Part shown: positions 1-4,815 of the stretch, piece after piece
Position numbering within the stretch: position 1 is the stretch's first letter
Layout: each line of letters starts with the position of its first letter
Assembly: GCA_003446335.1 (NCBI GenBank)
Contig: DMAZ01000049.1
Coordinates: forward strand, 15,781 to 21,980
Source of the DNA: Lachnospiraceae bacterium
Lineage (GTDB): Bacteria > Bacillota_A > Clostridia > Lachnospirales > Lachnospiraceae
Direction of reading: 5' to 3'
DNA: 6,200 nt
Program-made: the position numbers and the translations under genes
Notes under the pieces: model-generated
Told to the model about the DNA's origin: nothing
Databases searched by the model: none
The model's input: the letters and a program-made list of their open reading frames with translations, nothing else

Positions 1-30
1 TTCTATGAAGTGGGAAGTTTTAATAAATGA
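1..30 (+). CDS. possible C-terminal end of an upstream gene (partial)
   Basis: The first frame is open from base 1 and reads FYEVGSFNK before a TGA at 28-30. The stop lies 23 bases before the start chosen for the methyltransferase and overlaps an alternative in-frame ATG at 27 as ATGA, an arrangement common between co-transcribed genes. Nine residues are too few to identify a family, and another frame is also open across this stretch. The call therefore rests only on spacing and on the overlap pattern. Confidence 0.3.
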   Translation, partial: FYEVGSFNK

Positions 31-40
31 TAAAAAGACT

Positions 41-45
41 GGGAG
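41..45 (+). promoter_or_regulatory. Shine-Dalgarno site favouring the ATG at 54
   Basis: GGGAG lies 8 bases before the ATG at 54-56, an ideal spacing. The alternative in-frame ATG at 27 has only a weaker GGGAAG-like stretch at about 12-17. This supports the shorter methyltransferase start, although the ATGA overlap with a possible upstream stop keeps position 27 possible. Confidence 0.5.
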
Positions 46-53
46 CCGATCTG

Positions 54-893
54 ATGAAAATACTGACAGTGACAGATTCAGATGCCGATAAGCTGCAGGA
101 CCTTGTCCGGTCTGTACACGGGAAAGTGACAACAGATCCTGCCGATGTGGCGGGAGAGGAGAGATATCTTTATCTCGGACCTGAGGGGCTTTCTCTTGTA
201 CAGGGAAAAATGGAACTGAAAGGGGATTTTATGCAAATGTACCGCAGGGTCTCAGGCGGGCACCTGCAGCATGAAAAGCTCCTTCGGGCCGCGAAATGGA
301 AGGGGATGCCGGAAAAGCCGCTTGCGCTGGATGCGACCGCCGGTCTTGGAGAGGACTCTTTTATACTGGCGGCAGCGGGCTATCATGTGATCCTCTGTGA
401 ATATAATCCTGTCATCTGCGCTCTGCTCAGGGATGCTCTTGACAGAGCTTTGAGGAGTCCGGATGAGATGATCGGCAGGTCGATCCCGGGGGGAAAGGGA
501 ACGCTTCGGAAGACGAGCGGGTACGAGACAGAAGAAGCGGTTTCTGAAATTCGTGAGATTGCTTCCAGAATGGAACTGCGGGAAGGCGACAGCATCGAAA
601 TAATGGCGGATCTTGAACAGACACCGGATCTCATCTATCTGGATCCGATGTTTCCGGTCAAGCAGAAATCCGGCATCAGCACGAAAAAACTGCAGATATT
701 TCAGAAGCTGGAAATGCCTTGCCTTGAGGAGGATGCGCTTCTTGACGCCGCATTTGCGGCATCTCCCGGACGGATCATCGTAAAGAGACCGATCCGGGGA
801 ATGCCTCTTGCCGGCAGAAGGCCGGGATATTCCATAGAATGCAGGAACGTGCGATACGACTGTTATCTTCCCGGCACGGGCAGGGTAAGATGA
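54..893 (+). CDS. rsmJ: RsmJ-type 16S rRNA (guanine-N2) methyltransferase
   Basis: Predicted class I S-adenosylmethionine-dependent methyltransferase of the RsmJ family, which in E. coli methylates N2 of G1516 in 16S rRNA; it would act in the cytoplasm on the small ribosomal subunit. With the start at 54 the protein has 279 residues. The SAM-binding motif I is D93-ATAGLGED, closely matching the family DATAGLGxD. It is followed by an acidic residue and an NPV helix (CEYNPVICALL). The catalytic motif is LDPMFP around D197, followed by KQKS, and a VKRP stretch lies near the C-terminus; all are RsmJ hallmarks. The start at 54 is chosen for its GGGAG site; an in-frame ATG at 27 would add MIKRLGADL. 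Compared with my recollection of the roughly 250-residue E. coli protein, there is an extra polar loop at about residues 136-163. The gene converges on the EEP hydrolase gene; I see no convincing terminator hairpin in the short gap. The family call is secure; the exact target base is inferred from homology. Confidence 0.87.
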   Translation: MKILTVTDSDADKLQDLVRSVHGKVTTDPADVAGEERYLYLGPEGLSLVQGKMELKGDFMQMYRRVSGGHLQHEKLLRAAKWKGMPEKPLALDATAGLGEDSFILAAAGYHVILCEYNPVICALLRDALDRALRSPDEMIGRSIPGGKGTLRKTSGYETEEAVSEIREIASRMELREGDSIEIMADLEQTPDLIYLDPMFPVKQKSGISTKKLQIFQKLEMPCLEEDALLDAAFAASPGRIIVKRPIRGMPLAGRRPGYSIECRNVRYDCYLPGTGRVR

Positions 894-914
894 AGTCTGC
901 GTAAGCTTCCTTTG

Positions 915-2024
915 TCAGCGAAGAGAGAATGTCATAAATACCGGATTGTGGTCAGAATTTTTAAATCCGCAGTCCAGGGTCTGTATCTTTTCGACGTTCA
1001 CATTATCCGATACGATAAAGCCGTCGATCATATAGTACTGGAAAGACTTATCGTCAGGGTCATAGGGCCTGTCCAGTGAACGGCATGTGGGGGTGCTGTT
1101 GTCCATCAGAAAACGAAAATTATTGCTGAAAGAGGACTCATCGATCATGCCGCACTGCCAGAGTCCCTCTTCCTGAAGCGGATACATGGAAGTATCCGTG
1201 CCGGAGAAACTCTGATTGAAATCTCCTCCCGCGATCACATAATTTCCCTTGTCATATTCTTCCTGAAGAAGCTCTTCCAGCATTCTGGTCTGAGCTTCTT
1301 TTCCTGCTCCGTCGTCGTAGGCCTCGAGATGAAGGTTCACGAGGACGAGTTCTTTTTTTTCGGAATCTTTTCCGTTCCCTGTATTATCCTGCTTCTTTAT
1401 CGGGATCCGGCAGGTGAGCAGACAGCGCTTCAGGTTGGCTGTTCTGACCGGCCAGGAGAACGGGCAGGGAAGCTGGATCCGGACCGCGTCCGTGACTGTG
1501 TAGTCCGTCAGTGTCATAACGCCGGAATCCACTTTGCCGATCGGTGGGATTGGGTATGGGACAAAGTTCACTTTGAAATTATTTGCAAATGCAGCCGAAC
1601 CTTTCTCATACTTTTCCCTGATAAAAGAAGTCTCGTCTATATGGTAGGATCTGGTCGAGTTCCGGTCAATTTCCTGAAGGAACAGAATGTCCGGATCTGC
1701 TTCTGATATTTCATCCAGAACAGCTGAGAGATTGTTCATTACGGATTTCTTATCCTGTGTGCGAACGCCTTTCCCGCCGTCCATGAAAAAATCAGCCGTC
1801 TCGGAAAGACCTGCGTAACCAATATTCCAGGACATGACAGACAGTGTCGCAGTCGGGTCCAAAAAGGTTTCACCTGATGAGGAGTCTGATTGGGATCCGG
1901 TAATAGCCACGGTCTCTCTGGATCCGGGTACATACTCGGTAAATGAGAGGTACGCGATGAGAAAAACAAGAGCGAAAAGCACAAGAGATGTGCAAACAAG
2001 TGTTGTCTTCAGAATTTTTTTCAT
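915..2024 (-). CDS. membrane-anchored endonuclease/exonuclease/phosphatase (EEP) family hydrolase
   Basis: Protein of 369 residues. Residues 1-8 are basic (MKKILKTT) and about 9-28 form one hydrophobic segment, a signal anchor or uncleaved signal peptide. A Ser/Gly-rich linker (about 42-60) leads to the catalytic domain, so the enzyme should sit outside the membrane. The EEP fold motifs appear in order: SWNIGY with N67 and QEID with E118 (metal site), NLHLE with H231, GGDFN with D267 and N269, IDGF with D334, and SDHNP with D358-H359 (general base region). The metal and catalytic set therefore looks complete. This superfamily includes DNases, sphingomyelinases and inositol phosphatases, and nothing here fixes the substrate. 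The start is placed at 2024 because GGAGA lies 8 bases upstream and the signal anchor begins there. The frame stays open to 2249, but that extension is A/T-derived low-complexity sequence and unlikely to be translated. The gene is divergent from the hydrogenase operon, with no evident functional link. Confidence 0.85.
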   Translation of the reverse strand: MKKILKTTLVCTSLVLFALVFLIAYLSFTEYVPGSRETVAITGSQSDSSSGETFLDPTATLSVMSWNIGYAGLSETADFFMDGGKGVRTQDKKSVMNNLSAVLDEISEADPDILFLQEIDRNSTRSYHIDETSFIREKYEKGSAAFANNFKVNFVPYPIPPIGKVDSGVMTLTDYTVTDAVRIQLPCPFSWPVRTANLKRCLLTCRIPIKKQDNTGNGKDSEKKELVLVNLHLEAYDDGAGKEAQTRMLEELLQEEYDKGNYVIAGGDFNQSFSGTDTSMYPLQEEGLWQCGMIDESSFSNNFRFLMDNSTPTCRSLDRPYDPDDKSFQYYMIDGFIVSDNVNVEKIQTLDCGFKNSDHNPVFMTFSLR

Positions 2025-2028
2025 TGTT

Positions 2029-2042
2029 GGAATCTCCATCTG
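2029..2042 (-). repeat. 14-bp direct repeat, copy overlapping the EEP gene ribosome binding site
   Basis: On the minus strand this reads CAGATGGAGATTCC and contains the GGAGA (2033-2037) used as Shine-Dalgarno 8 bases before the ATG at 2024. An identical 14-mer lies 33 bp further upstream. The copy also contains an in-frame ATG (at 2039) that could act as an alternative start encoding MEIPT before MKKIL. Confidence 0.7.
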
Positions 2043-2061
2043 ATTTTTGCAGAAATACACG

Positions 2062-2075
2062 GGAATCTCCATCTG
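2062..2075 (-). repeat. 14-bp direct repeat, upstream copy
   Basis: Second exact copy of CAGATGGAGATTCC on the minus strand, offset 33 bp from the first, so both copies are in the same reading frame (QMEIP twice) and about three helical turns apart. It could be a small duplication of the translation start region or a pair of binding sites; the sequence does not decide. Confidence 0.7.
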
Positions 2076-2127
2076 TATGATAGCATGAAGCGTTTCATCA
2101 TGAAAGAAATTTACTATCTTATTAATG

Positions 2128-2153
2128 ATTATAGAAAAATGTAATATATTATA
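2128..2153 (-). promoter_or_regulatory. candidate -10 elements for the EEP gene
   Basis: Two perfect TATAAT hexamers occur on the minus strand, at 2133-2128 and 2153-2148, about 100-130 bases upstream of the EEP start. Neither has a good TTGACA-like -35 at 16-18 bp spacing, and such hexamers arise easily in A/T-rich DNA. A promoter is needed somewhere here, but which element is used is uncertain. Confidence 0.3.
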
Positions 2154-2221
2154 TATTTTTGAGAGACTTATGGCGTGAGAATAAAAGAAATTGTCAGAAA
2201 ATTTAATGTATTTTATCTGAT

Positions 2222-2260
2222 ACAGATGGTTAGCCACAACGAATACCATTGTTTTTTTAT
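2222..2260 (+). terminator. weak terminator-like hairpin with T tract
   Basis: ATGGT at 2226-2230 can pair with ACCAT at 2245-2249, extendable by C-A against T-G with one bulge, followed by a run of seven T (2252-2258). The loop is long (about 14 bases) and the stem short, so it is weak as an intrinsic terminator. It lies upstream of the hydrogenase promoter and could shield it from rightward read-through. It may be chance. Confidence 0.22.
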
Positions 2261-2281
2261 ATTATTTGCCCAAAGTATAAA

Positions 2282-2296
2282 TTATTTTGAAAATAA
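2282..2296. promoter_or_regulatory. perfect 15-bp palindrome upstream of the hyd promoter (candidate operator)
   Basis: TTATTTT-G-AAAATAA is a perfect 7+7 inverted repeat with a single central base, ending 12 bp before the -35 element of the hydrogenase promoter. The position suits a transcription factor site. It does not match the TTGTTAA-type half-sites of the NADH sensor Rex as I know them, and low-complexity A/T palindromes can arise by chance. Confidence 0.35.
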
Positions 2297-2308
2297 GATT
2301 GGGTCATA

Positions 2309-2337
2309 TTGCCTATATATTCTCGAAATAGTATAAT
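2309..2337 (+). promoter_or_regulatory. sigma-A-type promoter of the hydCBA operon
   Basis: A -35 hexamer TTGCCT (2309-2314) and a perfect -10 TATAAT (2332-2337) are separated by exactly 17 bases. Transcription would begin near 2344, giving a leader of about 56 bases before the hydC ATG. This is the best promoter-like sequence in the window and is correctly placed and oriented for the hydrogenase genes. Confidence 0.75.
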
Positions 2338-2360
2338 TTTAAGATAGCTAATAGCAAAAC

Positions 2361-2382
2361 GCAATACGTGCTGCGTCATTGC
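2361..2382 (+). promoter_or_regulatory. leader hairpin immediately before the hydC ribosome binding site
   Basis: GCAAT (2361-2365) plus ACG (2366-2368) pair with CGT (2374-2376) and ATTGC (2378-2382) around a TGCTG loop, with C2377 bulged: an eight-pair stem ending a few bases before the AAGGGG site. A competing stem, ACGCA (2359-2363) with TGCGT (2372-2376), uses the same bases. The structure would lie in the predicted 5' leader and could affect mRNA stability or translation. It is not followed by a T tract, so it is not a terminator. No known riboswitch class is recognised. Confidence 0.4.
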
Positions 2383-2387
2383 AAAGA

Positions 2388-2393
2388 AAGGGG
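2388..2393 (+). promoter_or_regulatory. Shine-Dalgarno site deciding the hydC start
   Basis: AAGGGG lies 6 bases before the ATG at 2400-2402. An in-frame TTG at 2379 would place this site inside the coding region and has no comparable site of its own, so the ATG is preferred. Confidence 0.75.
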
Positions 2394-2399
2394 CTTTAT

Positions 2400-2897
2400 A
2401 TGGAGAAACTTAATTGTGATGCGCTTCGCAAAATCGATGATATCGTAGCGAAGCACAGGAATCAGGCCGGTCCCTGCATCGAGATGCTTCATGAAGTTCA
2501 GAATGAACTCGGATATATTCCGTTTGAAGCAATGGAGAAGATCGCAGAGGCTACCGGCACCAGTCCGGCCGAGGTTTACGGTGTAGTCATGTTCTATGCA
2601 CAGTTCACGACTGAACCGAAGGGCAAGCATGTCATTAATGTCTGCCTCGGAACTGCGTGCTATGTCAAGGGCGCGCAGCAGCTGATCGACCGAGTGGAGA
2701 AACTGACAGGAGCAGCTGTCAATAAGACTTCCGCGGACGGTCTTTTCTCGCTTGATGCAACAAGATGCCTCGGAGCATGCGGACTTGCGCCGGTATGTAT
2801 TATCGATGGAAAGTACTACGGTAATGCACTGCTCGACAATAGTTTCACGAACGAGATCAGAAGAATCGTGCGTGAGGAAAAGAAAGCGGGGGCTTAA
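2400..2897 (+). CDS. hydC: NAD-linked [FeFe] hydrogenase, NuoE-like subunit HydC (HndA-like)
   Basis: Small subunit of 165 residues homologous to NuoE, the 24-kDa subunit of complex I, and to Thermotoga HydC and Desulfovibrio HndA, which have similar lengths. A helical N-terminal part (about 1-75, with the family stretch LGYIPFEAMEKIAE and EVYGVVMFYAQF) precedes a thioredoxin-like domain. That domain binds one [2Fe-2S] cluster through C82-x4-C87 (CLGTAC) and C123-x3-C127 (CLGAC); all four ligands are present. In the complex it sits on HydB and takes part in electron transfer near the flavin. It is the first gene of the operon, behind a strong promoter, and its stop is 2 bases from the hydB start, implying translational coupling. 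The NuoE family also occurs in complex I and formate dehydrogenases; the downstream hydrogenase gene fixes the assignment. Cytoplasmic. Confidence 0.93.
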   Translation: MEKLNCDALRKIDDIVAKHRNQAGPCIEMLHEVQNELGYIPFEAMEKIAEATGTSPAEVYGVVMFYAQFTTEPKGKHVINVCLGTACYVKGAQQLIDRVEKLTGAAVNKTSADGLFSLDATRCLGACGLAPVCIIDGKYYGNALLDNSFTNEIRRIVREEKKAGA

Positions 2898-2899
2898 GC

Positions 2900-4801
2900 A
2901 TGAAAGAGAAGATTACAACTTTAAAAGCATTGCTTGCGATCAGAGAAGCTGAGAGGCGCTATCTTCAGCTCAGACTTGAAGACAAGCTCCATCTCACGGA
3001 TGATGACCAGTATATGAATATTCTCTGCTGCGCAGGTACGGGTTGTACTGCAGGTAATTCTGCCGTACTTATTCAGAAACTTGAAGAGAAACTCGAGGAA
3101 GTCGGTCTTTCTGACAAGGTCAAGGTCATCAAGACAGGCTGCTTCGGTTTCTGTCAGAAAGGTCCTATCGTTGCCATCTATCCGGACAGAGTTTATTATA
3201 CCCATGTCAAGCCGGAAGATGCTGAGAGAATCGTCAATCAGCATGTTGTGGGCGGAAATGTTATAAAAGAACTTCAGATGTTCGATACGGACAGAAAGTC
3301 CGGCGAGAAGGTCTATGATATCGATAAGATCGGGTTCTATGAGAAACAGCAGAGAATTGCTCTGCGCAACTGTGGCCGAATCAATCCGGAAAATATTTAT
3401 GAGTACATCGGAATCGACGGTTACGAGGCGCTTTATCATGTACTGACCGAGATGACCCCGCAGGATGTCATTGACAAAGTCAAGGCTTCCGGGCTGAGAG
3501 GCCGTGGCGGCGCAGGTTTCCCGACAGGTGTAAAGTGGCAGTTCGAGAAGAATCAGCCGGGCAATGAAAAGTATGTCATCTGCAATGCCGACGAAGGCGA
3601 TCCGGGTGCATTTATGGATCGTTCCATTCTTGAAGGTGATCCGCATGCGATCCTGGAAGGCATGGCGATCATGGCTTACGCGGTAGGTGCTCATCAGGGA
3701 TACATTTATATCCGTGCAGAGTATCCGATCGCTGTCAACAGACTTCGCATCGCGATCAGTGAAGCGAAAGAACTCGGATTCCTCGGAAGCAACATCTACG
3801 GATCCGGTTTCAACTTTGATATTGAGATCCGTCTCGGCGCGGGCGCATTTGTCTGCGGCGAGGAAACAGCGCTGATCGCTTCAATCGAGGGACGCAGAGG
3901 TATGCCGTCACCGAAGCCGCCCTTCCCGGCAGTTTCCGGTGTATGGGGCAAGCCGACCTCCATCAACAATGTTGAGACAATTGCAAACGTTACACAGATC
4001 ATCCTGAACGGACCGGAATGGTATTCATCGATCGGAATGGGCAAATCCACCGGTACGAAGGTATTCGCTCTCGGAGGTAAGATCAACAATACAGGTCTTG
4101 TTGAAATTCCGATGGGAACAACTCTCCGCGAGATCATCTATGATATCGGCGGCGGATGTCCTGAAGGAAAGAAGTTCAAGGCTGTCCAGACCGGCGGTCC
4201 GTCCGGCGGATGTCTGACAGAGAATGAGCTCGATACGCCGATCACCTACGAGAACCTTGTTGCGGCAGGATCCATGATGGGTTCGGGCGGTATGATCGTA
4301 CTGGATGAAGACAACTGTATGGTCGACGTTGCGAAATTCTATATGGAATTCATCTGTGACGAGTCCTGCGGAAAATGTACACCGTGCCGTGTCGGAACCA
4401 AGCGTCTTCTTGAGATGCTTACCAAGATTACCGAAGGCGAAGGTACGATGGAGATGCTGGACGAGATGGAAGAGCTCTGCAACGAGATCAAAGATACTGC
4501 TCTCTGCGGTCTCGGACAGACAGCTCCGAATCCGATCCTTTCTACTCTTCGTTATTTCAGGGATGAGTACGAAGCGCACATCCTTGAGAAACGCTGCCCG
4601 GCACATGTATGCAAGAATCTGCTTACATACGTCATCGATCCGACGAAATGCCGTGCATGTTCGCTCTGCGCACGTAACTGCCCTGCAGACGCCATCACCG
4701 GAAAGCCAGGCAAGGAAGTCTACAAGATCGATACCTCGAAGTGCATCAAGTGCGGTATGTGTATTACAAATTGCCGCTTCGGTGCTGTTGAGCGGCATTA
4801 A
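2900..4801 (+). CDS. hydB: NAD-linked [FeFe] hydrogenase, flavin and NADH-binding subunit HydB (HndC/NuoF-like)
   Basis: Subunit of 633 residues carrying FMN and the NAD(H) site; it exchanges electrons between NAD(H), ferredoxin and the hydrogenase subunit. Domains in order: an N-terminal thioredoxin-like [2Fe-2S] domain with C44-x4-C49 and C81-x3-C85; the NuoF core with the flavin/NADH loop G201-RGGAGFPTG, NADEGDPGAF (229-238), GAGAFVCGEETAL (313-325) and SINNVET (354-360); an SLBB domain at about 385-440; the N3-type [4Fe-4S] site C490-x2-C493-x2-C496 with C536; and two C-terminal ferredoxin-type [4Fe-4S] motifs, C584/C587/C590/C594 and C615/C618/C621/C625. This is the layout and approximate length of Thermotoga HydB. 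CPAHVC (566-571) between the N3 site and the ferredoxin motifs may bind a metal such as zinc; that is inference. The start has a GGGGG stretch 7 bases upstream, and the next gene starts 14 bases after the stop. The C-terminal ferredoxin module fits a ferredoxin-coupled, possibly bifurcating, enzyme. Confidence 0.95.
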   Translation: MKEKITTLKALLAIREAERRYLQLRLEDKLHLTDDDQYMNILCCAGTGCTAGNSAVLIQKLEEKLEEVGLSDKVKVIKTGCFGFCQKGPIVAIYPDRVYYTHVKPEDAERIVNQHVVGGNVIKELQMFDTDRKSGEKVYDIDKIGFYEKQQRIALRNCGRINPENIYEYIGIDGYEALYHVLTEMTPQDVIDKVKASGLRGRGGAGFPTGVKWQFEKNQPGNEKYVICNADEGDPGAFMDRSILEGDPHAILEGMAIMAYAVGAHQGYIYIRAEYPIAVNRLRIAISEAKELGFLGSNIYGSGFNFDIEIRLGAGAFVCGEETALIASIEGRRGMPSPKPPFPAVSGVWGKPTSINNVETIANVTQIILNGPEWYSSIGMGKSTGTKVFALGGKINNTGLVEIPMGTTLREIIYDIGGGCPEGKKFKAVQTGGPSGGCLTENELDTPITYENLVAAGSMMGSGGMIVLDEDNCMVDVAKFYMEFICDESCGKCTPCRVGTKRLLEMLTKITEGEGTMEMLDEMEELCNEIKDTALCGLGQTAPNPILSTLRYFRDEYEAHILEKRCPAHVCKNLLTYVIDPTKCRACSLCARNCPADAITGKPGKEVYKIDTSKCIKCGMCITNCRFGAVERH

Positions 4802-4802
4802 C

Positions 4803-4808
4803 AGGAGG
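4803..4808 (+). promoter_or_regulatory. consensus Shine-Dalgarno of hydA
   Basis: A full AGGAGG lies 7 bases before the ATG at 4816-4818, just after the hydB stop. It fixes the hydA start and predicts efficient translation of the catalytic subunit. Confidence 0.9.
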
Positions 4809-4815
4809 ATGTCAA

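Larger units (their letters stand above)
2025..2399. other. A/T-rich divergent intergenic region
   Basis: About 375 bases between the starts of the EEP gene (leftward) and hydC (rightward), markedly richer in A/T than the flanking genes. It contains the direct repeat, palindrome, promoter and leader hairpin listed separately. No tRNA-like or convincing protein-coding feature is seen; the minus-strand frame open through 2249 gives a protein rich in I, N, F, Y and K, as expected of A/T-rich noncoding DNA. Confidence 0.8.

Noticed and set aside
868..914. Possible bidirectional terminator between rsmJ and the EEP gene
   Set aside because: Only short stems such as CCCG/CGGG or CTTC/GAAG can be drawn, with no following T tract in either direction.
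1329..1706. Plus-strand open frame of 125 codons inside the EEP gene
   Set aside because: It overlaps the catalytic domain on the opposite strand and has no recognisable domain.
2025..2249. In-frame upstream extension of the EEP gene (75 more residues)
   Set aside because: The extension is A/T-derived and rich in I, N, F, Y and K, has no recognisable domain, and would bury the clear signal anchor and its GGAGA site at 2033-2037. The start at 2024 is much better supported.
2276..2281. Alternative -10 (TATAAA) upstream of the hyd promoter
   Set aside because: The nearest TTG-type -35 (TTGTTT at 2249) is 21 bases away, too far; the 2309-2337 promoter is clearly better.
2191..2340. Rex (NADH/NAD sensor) operator in the hyd promoter region
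   Set aside because: Searched by eye for TTGTTAA/TTAACAA or TTGTGA/TCACAA half-site pairs; none is present at proper spacing.
2921..3694. Long antisense open frame (257 codons) opposite hydB
   Set aside because: It lies wholly within the well-supported hydB gene, its translation resembles no known family, and it is explained by codon bias of the sense strand.
4025..4798. Second antisense open frame of 257 codons opposite hydB
   Set aside because: A shadow of the hydB C-terminal cluster domains. The identical length to the other antisense frame is coincidence; the translations share no similarity.
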